64,000 bases of DNA from DATHTS01 sp041940425 (GTDB taxonomy: Bacteria; Acidobacteriota; Blastocatellia; Pyrinomonadales; Pyrinomonadaceae), in NCBI GenBank assembly GCA_041940425.1, contig JBGTSF010000018.1:3619-67618 (forward strand). The letters run 5' to 3'. Position numbers and translations under genes: made by a program. Of the stretch, positions 15,784 through 24,163 are shown piece after piece. Numbering within the stretch: position 1 is the stretch's first letter; each line of letters starts with the position of its first letter. The notes beneath the pieces are model-generated. The model was not told the origin of the DNA. It did no database searches and saw only the letters and a program-made list of their open reading frames with translations.

Positions 15784-17697
15784 GTGGACATCATCGCCGG
15801 AACTGCCGGACATATCGATCACGGAAAAACCGCGCTCGTCAAGGCTCTGACGGGAGTTGATGCCGACCGTTTCCCGGAGGAAAAACAGCGCGGCATCACG
15901 ATTGACATCGGGTTTGCCGAACTCGATCTGGGCGATCTGCGGATCGGTTTCGTGGACGTTCCGGGACACGAACGCTTCGTCAAAAATATGCTTGCCGGGG
16001 CGAGCGGGATTGATCTCGTTTTGCTCGTTATCGCGGCGGACGAAGGCGTGATGCCGCAGACGCGCGAGCATTTTGAAATCTGCCGTCTTTTGGAAACAAA
16101 AACCGGCTTAATAGTTTTGACGAAAAAGGATTTGGTTGACGCGGAACTTCTCGAACTCGTCAAACTCGAAACGGCGGAACTCGTCGAAAATTCATTTCTC
16201 GAAAACGCGCCGGTCACCGCCGTTTCCGCCAGAACGGGCGAAGGCATCGCGGAATTAAAACGGACGCTTCAAACAATCGCCGAAAAAATTCCCGGACGAA
16301 AAAACGAAACGGTCGCGCGTCTGCCGATTGACCGTTCGTTTACGATCAAAGGTTTCGGCGCGGTCGTTACTGGAACTCTTGTATCGGGCGAAATTGCCGA
16401 AGGCGGCGAAATGGAACTTCTGCCGGAAAAACGGACGGTGCGCGTGCGCGGCGTTCAGACTTACGGCAAAGCGGTCAAAACAGCAAATGCCGGACAGCGC
16501 ACGGCGGTCAATCTTGGCGGCATTGACCACGCGGAAATCGAACGCGGAATGGTTCTGGCGGAAAAGGAAATTTTGCGCCCCGTTCAGATTTTCGATGCGG
16601 AAGTAGAAGTTTTAAAAGACACAAAACGCGGTTTGAAATCGCGGCAGAGAATTCGCGTCCATATCGGCACGATCGAGGCTCTGGCGCGTGTTCAGGTTAT
16701 AAATGAGAAAAATGAGATTGCTCCGGGCGAAAAAGATTTTGTCCAGATTCGGCTTGAAGTTCCGGTCGTCTGCGTTCCGAATGAGAGATTTATCATCCGT
16801 CAATACTCGCCGCAAATGACAATTGCGGGCGGGCGGGTTTTAGATAATTCAGCCGCGAAACATAAACGCAAAGACGTTGAAAATGTGCGGAAATATTTGC
16901 AAAATCTCGTCTCAGCCGATAATACAAATCAAATAAAACTCTATCTCGAAACGGCAAACGAACATGGTTTAACTTTTAACGATTTACAGGCGCGAACCGC
17001 CTGGCGAAAGGAAATTCTGAAAAAAGCGATTGATGAAAATTTAGAAAAAAAATCGGTTGTCGAAGCGGAAATTTTCTTCATCGCGCGAACACCGTTTGAG
17101 AATTTAAAGTCGAAAACAGTTTCGGAGATCGAAAATTTTCACAAAAAAGAACCGCTTGCGAGAGGCGTTTTGCGCGAAACTCTGCGCGAGAAAATTTTTG
17201 CGAATTTGCCGCCGGAAATTTTCCGCGCCGTTTTGTCCGGTCTCGAATCGGAAAAGAAAATCGCAACGGAAAAAGATTCCGTCCGCGCCGCTTCGCATAA
17301 TTTGGAATTATCAAACGAAGAAAAAATTATGCGCGAGCGGCTTTCGGCGATTTACAGATCGGCAAAACTCGAAGTTCCGAAACTCGAAGACGCGTTGGGC
17401 GAAGCGGTTAAAAATACAAAGACGGACAAAAACCACGCGCGGAAAATTTTCCAACTGCTTCTTAATTCCGGCGAGATCGTCAAAGTTACGGACGAATTTT
17501 ATTTTTCAAAACCGGCGATTGACAATCTGATAAAACAGATGCGCGGATTTGCGGAAAAAAGCGCAGACCGTTTGATTGACGTTCCGGCATTTAAAGATTT
17601 GGCGGGCGTTTCGCGCAAATACGCGATTCCGCTATTGGAATATTTCGACCGCGAACGGATCACGCGGCGGGCGGGCGATAAAAGATTGATTTCGTGA
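15784..17697 (+). CDS. selB: selenocysteine-specific elongation factor
   Basis: GTPase that brings selenocysteinyl-tRNA to UGA codons marked by a SECIS hairpin. Seen: G1 AGHIDHGKTALVKALTG, switch RGITIDIGFAEL, G3 DVPGHERFVKNML, G4 TKKDLVD, then EF-Tu-like domains 2-3 (RSFTIKGFGAVVTGTL, FIIRQYSPQMTIAGGRVLD) and a long C-terminal half (about residues 380-637) with winged-helix repeats that read the SECIS. 637 residues matches bacterial SelB. GTG at 15784 is the start, since the G1 motif follows at once. No selA, selC or selD and no obvious UGA-interrupted gene is in the window. The DUF2071 gene starts five bases after the stop. Confidence 0.94.
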   Translation: MDIIAGTAGHIDHGKTALVKALTGVDADRFPEEKQRGITIDIGFAELDLGDLRIGFVDVPGHERFVKNMLAGASGIDLVLLVIAADEGVMPQTREHFEICRLLETKTGLIVLTKKDLVDAELLELVKLETAELVENSFLENAPVTAVSARTGEGIAELKRTLQTIAEKIPGRKNETVARLPIDRSFTIKGFGAVVTGTLVSGEIAEGGEMELLPEKRTVRVRGVQTYGKAVKTANAGQRTAVNLGGIDHAEIERGMVLAEKEILRPVQIFDAEVEVLKDTKRGLKSRQRIRVHIGTIEALARVQVINEKNEIAPGEKDFVQIRLEVPVVCVPNERFIIRQYSPQMTIAGGRVLDNSAAKHKRKDVENVRKYLQNLVSADNTNQIKLYLETANEHGLTFNDLQARTAWRKEILKKAIDENLEKKSVVEAEIFFIARTPFENLKSKTVSEIENFHKKEPLARGVLRETLREKIFANLPPEIFRAVLSGLESEKKIATEKDSVRAASHNLELSNEEKIMRERLSAIYRSAKLEVPKLEDALGEAVKNTKTDKNHARKIFQLLLNSGEIVKVTDEFYFSKPAIDNLIKQMRGFAEKSADRLIDVPAFKDLAGVSRKYAIPLLEYFDRERITRRAGDKRLIS

Positions 17698-17701
17698 AAA
17701 T

Positions 17702-18400
17702 ATGAAAAAATTCTTAACCGCGAAATGGCACGATCTCGTGATGGCAAATTACGCAGTCGCGCCCGAACTTCTTACCGACCGTGTGCCGGACGGAACATCG
17801 CTCGATTTTCACGACGGCAAATGTTTTGTCAGCTTGGTCGCATTTATGTTTTTGGACACGCGCGTTCTCGGAGTTCCGATTCCGTTTCATATCAATTTTG
17901 AAGAAGTGAATCTGCGGTTTTATGTCAAGAGAGAAACTGAAAATGAAATCAGACGCGGCGTTTGTTTTGTTAAGGAGATCGTGCCGCGCTTTGCTATTGC
18001 AACGGTTGCCCGCGTCTTTTACGGCGAGCCTTATGAAGCGTGGAAAATGTCGCACGGTAAAAACGGGAAGGAATTTTTTTATACTTGGGAAAAAAGCGAT
18101 TTTAAAAACGAGATAAAAGCTGAAACGGGCGAAAACACCGGCGTTCCGGCGGAAAATTCGCATGGCGAATTTATCATCGAGCATTACTGGGGTTACACGC
18201 GGCGCGGCGCAAATCGAACCGATGAATACAAAGTCGAACATCCGAAATGGGAGCTTTTCGAAGTAAAAAATTATGAAATAAAAGTTGATTTCGGACGGCT
18301 TTACGGCGCGGAATTCGCGTTTTTAAATAACGAAAAACCTTTCTCGGTTTTTATGGCGAAAGGCTCGGAAATCGCAGTCTATAAAGGAGCGAAAATTTAA
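17702..18400 (+). CDS. DUF2071 (YqjF-like) protein
   Basis: 232-residue cytoplasmic protein of the DUF2071/YqjF family. Seen: the family opening KWHDLVMANYAVAPELLTDRVPDGTSLDFHDGKCFVSLVAFMF, then RFYVKRE, IVPRFAIATVARVFYGEPYEAWKM and a C-terminal beta-rich part ending with YGAEFAFLNNEKPFSVFMAKGSEIAVYKG. No catalytic function is established for the family; it is structurally related to acetoacetate decarboxylase-like folds. It probably shares a transcript with selB. Confidence 0.8.
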   Translation: MKKFLTAKWHDLVMANYAVAPELLTDRVPDGTSLDFHDGKCFVSLVAFMFLDTRVLGVPIPFHINFEEVNLRFYVKRETENEIRRGVCFVKEIVPRFAIATVARVFYGEPYEAWKMSHGKNGKEFFYTWEKSDFKNEIKAETGENTGVPAENSHGEFIIEHYWGYTRRGANRTDEYKVEHPKWELFEVKNYEIKVDFGRLYGAEFAFLNNEKPFSVFMAKGSEIAVYKGAKI

Positions 18401-18451
18401 ATAAAACTTTGCGTCTTAGCGTCTTTGCGCCACCAGCGTTAAAATTTCTAT

Positions 18452-18928
18452 ATGATAATCGGAATCGTCGCAATCGCGCAAAACTTCGCCATCGGCAAAG
18501 ACGGAAAGCTGCCCTGGCATTATTCTGCTGATCTGAAATTCTTTAAACGGACGACTTTGAATAATGCGGTCGTGATGGGATTCAACACCTGGAAATCAAT
18601 CGGCAAACCTCTGCCGAAGCGTTTGAATATCGTTCTTTCGCATTCGCGGAATTTAGAAAACCAACCGAATGTTTTATTGATGCGAAACAAGGAAGAAGTT
18701 CTCGCCTTATCGGATTATTTAAACTGCGACCTGTTCGTCATCGGCGGCGCGGAAACTTACAAAAATTTTGCAGATGTGATCGAAAAATGGATCGTGACGG
18801 AAATTCCCGAAACTGTCGAAGACGCCGACGCTTTTATGCCGGAAGATTTTTTGAATAATTTTAAATTACGCGAAACGGAAAATTTGGAAGATGATTTAAA
18901 GGTGAAATTTTATGAAAAACTGTCCTGA
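18452..18928 (+). CDS. folA: dihydrofolate reductase
   Basis: Reduces dihydrofolate to tetrahydrofolate with NADPH. Seen: IIGIVAIAQNFAIGKDGKLPWH (folate pocket and Met20-type loop), DLKFFKRTT, the NADPH-binding VVMGFNTWKSIGKPLP, LPKRLNIVLS and FVIGGAETYKNF. 158 residues is normal. The acidic active-site residue sits as expected after LPWHYSAD. The next gene overlaps its end by 17 bases in another frame. A small short-period repeat (gcgtcttagcgtctttgcg, 18408-18427) precedes it. Confidence 0.93.
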   Translation: MIIGIVAIAQNFAIGKDGKLPWHYSADLKFFKRTTLNNAVVMGFNTWKSIGKPLPKRLNIVLSHSRNLENQPNVLLMRNKEEVLALSDYLNCDLFVIGGAETYKNFADVIEKWIVTEIPETVEDADAFMPEDFLNNFKLRETENLEDDLKVKFYEKLS

Positions 18929-19151
18929 ATGCAATTCGGAAAAGATCATTAAAGACGCGCAAACAATAAATACCGACAGTTCCGTTTTGAAAATTGCAGT
19001 CGAAGAACAGCCGGGGGCTTTGATCTTGAAAAAAAGGATTTATTCGGATGTCAGAGTCGAAGTTTGCGCCGATTGCGGCTACATCGCATTTTACGCAATT
19101 CAGCCGAATCTTTTGTGGACGGCTTATCAAAATCAGAGAAACAATGTATGA
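18912..19151 (+). CDS. small zinc-ribbon protein
   Basis: 79 residues with two CxxC knuckles: CPECNSEKI at residues 4-7 and VEVCADCGYIAFYA near 51-54, which together make one zinc ribbon around a beta-rich middle (VLKIAVEEQPGALILKK, YSDVRVEV). No nucleic-acid or protein partner is known. The overlap with folA and the short gap to the Mpo1-like gene suggest a small operon. Confidence 0.78.
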   Translation: MKNCPECNSEKIIKDAQTINTDSSVLKIAVEEQPGALILKKRIYSDVRVEVCADCGYIAFYAIQPNLLWTAYQNQRNNV

Positions 19152-19184
19152 TAAACGCCAAAAACAAAAAGGAGAAATTGCTTT

Positions 19185-19493
19185 ATGATGGGCGGAAAAT
19201 CTTGGGACGAATGGATTGACGAATATTCGGAATCGCACCAAAACCCGATAAATAAATTGACGCATACGTTCGGTATTCCGATGATCGCGGTTTCCATTCT
19301 GCTGATTCCCGTCTCGTTTTTCGTCGCGGGATTCTGGCGCGTCGCGCTCGGTTTATTTGTTACCGGCTGGATTTTGCAGTTTATCGGTCATTATTTCGAG
19401 GGCAAGCCGCCGGAATTTCTTAAGGATTACCGGTTTCTTTTCGTCGGCTTGCGCTGGTGGATCAAGAAAACTTTTAAGACGAAGGGAAATTAA
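19185..19493 (+). CDS. Mpo1-like (DUF962) membrane protein
   Basis: 102 residues. Seen: the family opening WDEWIDEYSESHQNPINKLTHTFGIP with conserved His residues, two hydrophobic spans (about 33-52 and 55-70), FIGHYFEGKPPEFLKDYRFLFVGLRWW. Yeast Mpo1 is an Fe-dependent dioxygenase shortening 2-hydroxy fatty acids; the His positions are kept here, so a lipid role in the membrane is plausible but unproven. AAGGAG lies 9 bases before the ATG. A 240-bp MITE-like element begins seven bases after the stop. Confidence 0.82.
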   Translation: MMGGKSWDEWIDEYSESHQNPINKLTHTFGIPMIAVSILLIPVSFFVAGFWRVALGLFVTGWILQFIGHYFEGKPPEFLKDYRFLFVGLRWWIKKTFKTKGN

Positions 19494-19500
19494 AATATTT

Positions 19501-19740
19501 AGTAGCGTTCTAAAAGTAATGCTTCTGATTTTTCAATTGCCACTAGCTTCAGCTAGTGGACTGGTGTTCTCTCTCATTCCCGGCTTTAGCCGAACATCCG
19601 GTTTAGGCTAAAGCCCAAAAGAACAAGCATTTATTTGGTATTTGGCTAAAGCCTGTTAGATTTGTCAAACTTATTCCACTAGCTCAAGCTAGTGGCAATT
19701 TAAAAGAGCTTTCTTTCGGCATAACTTTTAGGACACTATT
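19501..19740. mobile_element. MITE-like element with nested hairpins (copy 1)
   Basis: 240 bp bounded by imperfect terminal inverted repeats: AGTAGCGTTCTAAAAGTAAT at the left and the complement of AATAGTGTCCTAAAAGTTAT at the right. Inside: ccactagcttcagctagtgg (19540-19559) facing ccactagctcaagctagtgg (19677-19696), and ggctttagcc/ggctaaagcc pairs (19582, 19607, 19644). There is no open frame for a transposase. The termini match those of the element at 37.2 kb, although the interior differs. No clear target duplication remains. Confidence 0.75.
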
Positions 19741-19822
19741 GATTTAAGAAAATCCTCTGCGTAATCCGCGGCTAAAATATTTTCAACAAACTGCCTACCG
19801 CCGCTGCCGACTGCCGCTAAAC

Positions 19823-20671
19823 TTACTTTTCTTCATACCAAAAATCGTTATACGCCAGATGTTCGATTGCCACGCCTTTGCCGTCGAGCAGGTCAACATC
19901 CATTTTCAGATTATGCCGACCGGCAGGCAGATCGAATTCGTCGTAGGGCAGAAAAAGTTCGAGGTCTTTGTAGAGCGTTTCGTCGTAATCGGGTCTGAGC
20001 GTTCGGAAAGCGGCGAGATTGCCGTTGACATCGCGGTATTCGCCCGGTCGCGCCGGAAGCGGTTCGCCGTCGCGCGTTTGAAAATGGATCGCCAGATACG
20101 AATCTTGTCCCTTCATTCCCGTTACCGTAAAATTGACGATCATCCGCATTCCCAGACGACCGTTTTCGCGGACATTATAATCAACATCAATGCCGTCGAA
20201 TTTTACCGCGACGTCGGGATCGTCTTCGGGAATCGTCGGCGTTTTCGACGAGCGCGTCGGATCGGTTTTCGGCGTAACGGATTCTTCGGGCGAAGGCGAA
20301 TCTTTTTCAATTGTCCGGCTCGGCACGGGCGACGGAACAGGCGTAAGACCGCCTCTTTCTTCCGACATCAGATTGTAAACGACGACCGCGCCGACCGCCG
20401 TCAGCAGAAGCAGAAGCAGAGCGACAACGCCGCCGATGGCGAGATAAATTTTCGTATTGCTGCCGCGGCGCGGCGCGCTTGCCGCGTAATGAGGCGTTTG
20501 AAATTGACCTCCGACCTCGGTATTGACCGATTGCCCGTAACTCTGTTTTCCTGCACCGGATTGACCGCCGATATTGACGACGATCGGCGCGTCGGGAAGC
20601 GTATTTCCGCATTCCAGACAAAACCGCATATCGTCCGAATTTTCATTTCCGCACTTGCCGCATCTTTTCAT
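19823..20671 (-). CDS. membrane-anchored zinc-ribbon protein
   Basis: 282 residues. N-terminal zinc ribbon CGKCGNENSDDMRFCLECG (two CxxC), a Gly/Ser-rich linker, one strong transmembrane helix (about residues 73-100, YLAIGGVVALLLLLLTAVGAVVVYNLM written in parts: YLAIGGVVALLLLL then VVVYNLM), a Pro/Ser/Thr stalk and an outside beta-rich domain (about 155-280, FDGIDVDYNVRENGRLGM, FLPYDEFDLPAG). The start at 20671 is chosen because AAGGAG lies ten bases upstream and the zinc ribbon begins at once; the frame runs 64 codons further without support. A sensor or scaffold in the inner membrane is a guess. Confidence 0.75.
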   Translation of the reverse strand: MKRCGKCGNENSDDMRFCLECGNTLPDAPIVVNIGGQSGAGKQSYGQSVNTEVGGQFQTPHYAASAPRRGSNTKIYLAIGGVVALLLLLLTAVGAVVVYNLMSEERGGLTPVPSPVPSRTIEKDSPSPEESVTPKTDPTRSSKTPTIPEDDPDVAVKFDGIDVDYNVRENGRLGMRMIVNFTVTGMKGQDSYLAIHFQTRDGEPLPARPGEYRDVNGNLAAFRTLRPDYDETLYKDLELFLPYDEFDLPAGRHNLKMDVDLLDGKGVAIEHLAYNDFWYEEK

Positions 20672-20825
20672 TTTTCTAAAACTCCTTTCAGTTAAAAGAC
20701 ATTTGATGTGAATCGTTTTGCCGTCTATCTTAAACGATAATCCGTTTTTGATAAAGTTTTGGATATAAATTTCCGGTTCTTTCCTTCTGGAAAAAATTCG
20801 TCTAAACTTAACAAAATTCTCCGTG

Positions 20826-22364
20826 ATGAAACCGCCTTTAATCCTAGCCTTAGACATCGGCACATCGAGCGTCCGCGCCGCCGTTTACGATTCGGCGGGC
20901 GAAGTTTTGCCGGAAACTTTTGTCAAAAACGAGCGAACGCTGACCGCGACCGACGACGGCGGCGCGGAGATTGACGCGCTGGAAGCACTCGCGCAGATCG
21001 AAACGGCGATTGACGATGTGCTAAAAAAATCGAAAAAAATTAAAGGCGAGATCGAATACGCCATCGTATCGAGCTTCTGGCACAGCCTCGTCGGAGTTGA
21101 CGCGAAAGGCAGACCGACGACGAAAGTTTTCGGCTGGGCTGATACGCGAAGCCGCGATCATGTTCCCGTTTTGAGAAAAAAATTCGACGAGGCGGAAATT
21201 CACAACCGCACGGGCGCGCATTTTCATTCGAGTTTCTGGACAGCGAAACTTTTGTGGATTCAAAAAGAATTTCCAGACGTTTTCAAAAAAACTGAAAAAT
21301 GGCTTTCATTTTCCGATTTCGTCGCGCTGAATATTTTTGGAACGCCGTCTTCCAGACGGCAATCGGCGGAAACGCCGAAAAAAAGTTCGGAAAATATAAA
21401 TACGGTTTTTACCTCTGTTTCGATGGCTTCCGGCACGGGAATTTTCGATATTCGTCAAAACAAATGGGACGAGGAACTCATAAAATTTTTAAAAATTAAA
21501 AAGCAAAATTTACCTGAAATTGTTGTTGAAGATTCGCAGACTTTTCAACTGAATAAAAATCATTTCAGCCGTTGGGAAAAACTAAAAAACACGAAATGGT
21601 TTCTCGCAATCGGCGACGGCGCGGCAAACAATATCGGCGCGGGCTGTGTTACAAAACAAAAAGCCGCGCTGATGATCGGCACGTCGGGCGCGATGCGCGT
21701 CGCCTTTCGCGGCAAAGTTCCCGCGAAAATTCCCGAAGGTCTGTGGTGTTACCGCATTGACCGCGAACGCATCATCATCGGCGGCGCACTCTCGGACGGC
21801 GGCGGTCTTTACCGCTGGCTGAAAGATAATTTCCGGCTCGTCAAAGACGACGACAAAACCGAAGACGAGATCGAAAAACGACCGCCGGACGGACACGGTT
21901 TAACATTTCTTCCATTTCTCGCGGGCGAGCGAAGCACCGGCTATCACGAAGACGCGCACGGCGCGGTTCTCGGTTTGAAAACGGCGACCGACATTATTGA
22001 TGTCGTCCAAGCCGCTCTGGAATCGGTCGCGTATCGCTTCGCGGAAATTTACGACCGGTTAAATAAAGTTTCAAAAATAAAAACCATCATTGCGTCAGGC
22101 GGCGCATTACGCGAATCGCCGATTTGGACGCAGATCATCACGGATGTTCTCGCCCAAAATATGTCTTTGCCTGACGTGCGCGAAGCATCAAGTAGAGGCG
22201 CAGTTTTGCTTGCGCTCGAAATGATTGGCAAAATAGAAAGCATCGAAAAAATTGCCACGCCGAAAGGCAGAGAATTTAAATTCGATAAAAAACGAAACGC
22301 GATTTACCGAAAAGCACGAAATAGACACGAGAAATTTTACAAACTCCTGCTTGCTGATAATTGA
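20826..22364 (+). CDS. FGGY-family sugar kinase (gluconokinase-like)
   Basis: Actin-fold carbohydrate kinase of about 512 residues. Seen: phosphate-1 loop ILALDIGTSSVRAAVYD, AIVSSFWHSLVGVD, GWADTRS, the substrate region TGAHFHSSFWTAKLLWIQ, second ATP motif IGDGAANNIGAGC...ALMIGTSGAMR, FLPFLAGERSTGYHEDAHG and the C-terminal adenosine motif IIASGGALRESPIWTQI. The closest style is FGGY gluconokinase, which makes 6-phosphogluconate; xylulokinase-like substrates cannot be excluded. ATG 20826 is preceded in frame by GTG 20823. The transketolase lies 1.8 kb downstream on the same strand, so both serve pentose phosphate metabolism. Confidence 0.82.
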   Translation: MKPPLILALDIGTSSVRAAVYDSAGEVLPETFVKNERTLTATDDGGAEIDALEALAQIETAIDDVLKKSKKIKGEIEYAIVSSFWHSLVGVDAKGRPTTKVFGWADTRSRDHVPVLRKKFDEAEIHNRTGAHFHSSFWTAKLLWIQKEFPDVFKKTEKWLSFSDFVALNIFGTPSSRRQSAETPKKSSENINTVFTSVSMASGTGIFDIRQNKWDEELIKFLKIKKQNLPEIVVEDSQTFQLNKNHFSRWEKLKNTKWFLAIGDGAANNIGAGCVTKQKAALMIGTSGAMRVAFRGKVPAKIPEGLWCYRIDRERIIIGGALSDGGGLYRWLKDNFRLVKDDDKTEDEIEKRPPDGHGLTFLPFLAGERSTGYHEDAHGAVLGLKTATDIIDVVQAALESVAYRFAEIYDRLNKVSKIKTIIASGGALRESPIWTQIITDVLAQNMSLPDVREASSRGAVLLALEMIGKIESIEKIATPKGREFKFDKKRNAIYRKARNRHEKFYKLLLADN

Positions 22365-22413
22365 CAATTTTTGCCAAAGTTTTAATATTAAACCGAAGGA
22401 GTTTTTAAAAATT

Positions 22414-22665
22414 ATGGCAACTACAACGATGAATATTTCGCTTCCCGATTCGATGAAAAGTTTTATTGATGAAAGATTAAGCAAAGACGGTTACGGAACG
22501 GTCAGCGAATATGTCCGCGAATTGATTCGCGCCGACCAGAAACGCCGCGAAGAAGAAAAACTCGAAGCATTGCTTTTGCAGAGACTTCAGGGAGATTCGG
22601 AATTTGAATTCGACATTGCAGACGTTCGTACCGAACTCGCCAAGCGTTTGAGTAAAAAGAAATGA
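22414..22665 (+). CDS. parD: ParD-like ribbon-helix-helix antitoxin
   Basis: 83 residues. N-terminal ribbon-helix-helix (TTTMNISLPDSMKSFIDERLSKDG, YGTVSEYVRELIRAD) for operator binding and dimerisation, then a charged C-terminal tail that would wrap the toxin. The start at 22414 follows AAGGAG; the frame is open upstream without a ribosome site. Its stop overlaps the toxin start (ATGA). Expected to repress its own operon together with the toxin. Confidence 0.9.
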   Translation: MATTTMNISLPDSMKSFIDERLSKDGYGTVSEYVRELIRADQKRREEEKLEALLLQRLQGDSEFEFDIADVRTELAKRLSKKK

Positions 22666-22976
22666 AAGTAACATACGCCGACGGAGTTTTTGAAGAACTC
22701 GTCAATTTATCTTTTTACCTTGCCGACGAGAACGAAGAACTCGCGCAAAATTTTCTGAATGCTTGCGACAAAACATTTCTTTTTTTAGCTGAAAACAAGT
22801 TCGTCGGGAGCATCAAAAATTTCAAAAACGCAAAGTTGTCCGAAGTTAGAATGTGGCGCGTCAAAGGCTTTGAAAAATATCTAATTTTTTATCTTCCGAC
22901 AAAAAACGGTATCAGGATTTTGCATGTTCTTCATAGCGCGACCGGTTACAATCGCGCGTTTGAGGATGAACAATAA
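22662..22976 (+). CDS. parE: ParE-like toxin (RelE/ParE superfamily)
   Basis: 104 residues: VTYADGVFEELVNLSFYLADENEELAQNF matches the ParE/RelE helical hairpin, and MWRVKGFEKYLIFYLPTKNGIRILHVLHSATGYNRAF the beta-sheet core and C-terminal tail. ParE toxins inhibit DNA gyrase; RelE-type relatives cut mRNA on ribosomes, and sequence alone does not decide between them, though the ParD partner favours ParE. Overlaps parD by 4 bases and the SWIM gene by 1 base, an unusually tight three-gene run. Confidence 0.88.
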   Translation: MKVTYADGVFEELVNLSFYLADENEELAQNFLNACDKTFLFLAENKFVGSIKNFKNAKLSEVRMWRVKGFEKYLIFYLPTKNGIRILHVLHSATGYNRAFEDEQ

Positions 22977-23428
22977 TGCAAATGACACTGACAAATTTTG
23001 AAGGATTAGTCGAGCCGAAAATTGTCGAGCGTGGTTATGATTACTACAAACGCGGGCGTGTCGCAAAGGTCGAAAGAGTCAGCGAAAATGAATTTAGCGC
23101 GGTTGCTTTCGGAAGCGATGATTACGAAGTTTATGTCAAGATAGACGGTGAAAGAATCGTCGAATACGAATGCGATTGCCCGTATGATTGGGGCTACACC
23201 TGCAAACACGCGGTCGCCGTTTTTTATCAAATCCGCTACGGGAATTTTATCGAGGTCGCCGATAAAACGCGCGAGATCTTAGACAACATCCATGCGGACG
23301 CATTGCGAAAATTCGTTTCCGATCTGCTCAAAAAAGACAGAAAATTCCGCCGCAAATTTTTACGCGAATTTGACGAGAATTTTAATGAAGACGAAGACGA
23401 ATTTAATGAAGACGAAGACTATTTTTAG
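22976..23428 (+). CDS. SWIM zinc-finger protein
   Basis: 150 residues. Residues 1-35 (TNFEGLVEPKIVERGYDYYKRGRV) are the usual lead-in to a SWIM domain, followed by VEYECDCPYDWGYTCKHAVAVFY, a CxC...CxH zinc-binding SWIM finger (about residues 60-82). The C-terminal part is basic then strongly acidic (Asp/Glu/Asn repeats). SWIM fingers bind DNA or proteins and occur in SWI2/SNF2 helicases and transposon proteins; here it is free-standing. Its ATG overlaps the parE stop (TAATG), so it is translated with the toxin-antitoxin pair. Confidence 0.82.
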   Translation: MQMTLTNFEGLVEPKIVERGYDYYKRGRVAKVERVSENEFSAVAFGSDDYEVYVKIDGERIVEYECDCPYDWGYTCKHAVAVFYQIRYGNFIEVADKTREILDNIHADALRKFVSDLLKKDRKFRRKFLREFDENFNEDEDEFNEDEDYF

Positions 23429-23434
23429 AGCATT

Positions 23435-24151
23435 ATGAGGCAAACATTTCTCATAACAATTTTGTTTTCAGTTTTATCATTGGAGACTTTTTCGCAAGCC
23501 GACGAAAAAGTTTCGCAATGTCCTGTTTTGAAAATTACCCATCCGCCGGTAGTTCTGTCAGCAGTTGATGAACCATGGACTTTTTCGGTAGAGATCGGCA
23601 GCGAATTTGAAACTTCGAATATTGAATACGTTTGGAAAACGGAAGGCGGAGAAATCGTCAACGGGCAAGGAACAAAAAGCATCAAAGCGAAACTTAATAA
23701 GTGTGAAAATTTATTGAAAGCCACGGTCGAAATAAAAGGTTTGCCGTCTGCCTGTCCGAGTACTGGTTCGGAAACGGGAGTTATATCGCATAATTGCGGC
23801 GAGCTGATGAAACCGTTTGCGTTTGACGGATATAAGAAAATCAAATTTGAAGAAGAAAAGATCAAAATTGATAATTTGTTTAAGAAATTGGAAGAATATT
23901 CTATCGCTGAAGGCGTTATTGAAATTCAGAAAGATGCCGATGTCGTCAATCATATCAAGCGACTCGATAAATATCTGACGCAAAAAAACTATGACAAAAG
24001 CAAAATTTCTTATGCAATTTCCGATTCCGGCAGACGCGAAACCTGGCTTTGGCTGATTCCGGCGAACGAAGATTTGCCTGATTGCGGCAATTGCGAAATT
24101 ATAAAAGCCGAAGATACCAAAAGAATAAAGGAATTATTTAAATCAAAATAA
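23435..24151 (+). CDS. secreted protein of unknown function
   Basis: 238 residues with a signal peptide (MRQTFLITILFSVLSLETFSQ). Residues 25-115 look like an Ig/PKD-type beta domain (EPWTFSVEIGSEF, YVWKTEGGEIVNGQGTKSI) with paired Cys; residues 145-225 (EGVIEIQKDADVVNHIKRLDKYL, YAISDSGRRETWLWLIP) have an alternating fold faintly like OmpA C-terminal domains. I do not recognise a family for the whole. It starts six bases after the SWIM gene and ends twelve bases before transketolase. Confidence 0.65.
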   Translation: MRQTFLITILFSVLSLETFSQADEKVSQCPVLKITHPPVVLSAVDEPWTFSVEIGSEFETSNIEYVWKTEGGEIVNGQGTKSIKAKLNKCENLLKATVEIKGLPSACPSTGSETGVISHNCGELMKPFAFDGYKKIKFEEEKIKIDNLFKKLEEYSIAEGVIEIQKDADVVNHIKRLDKYLTQKNYDKSKISYAISDSGRRETWLWLIPANEDLPDCGNCEIIKAEDTKRIKELFKSK

Positions 24152-24163
24152 AAATAAAAAACT

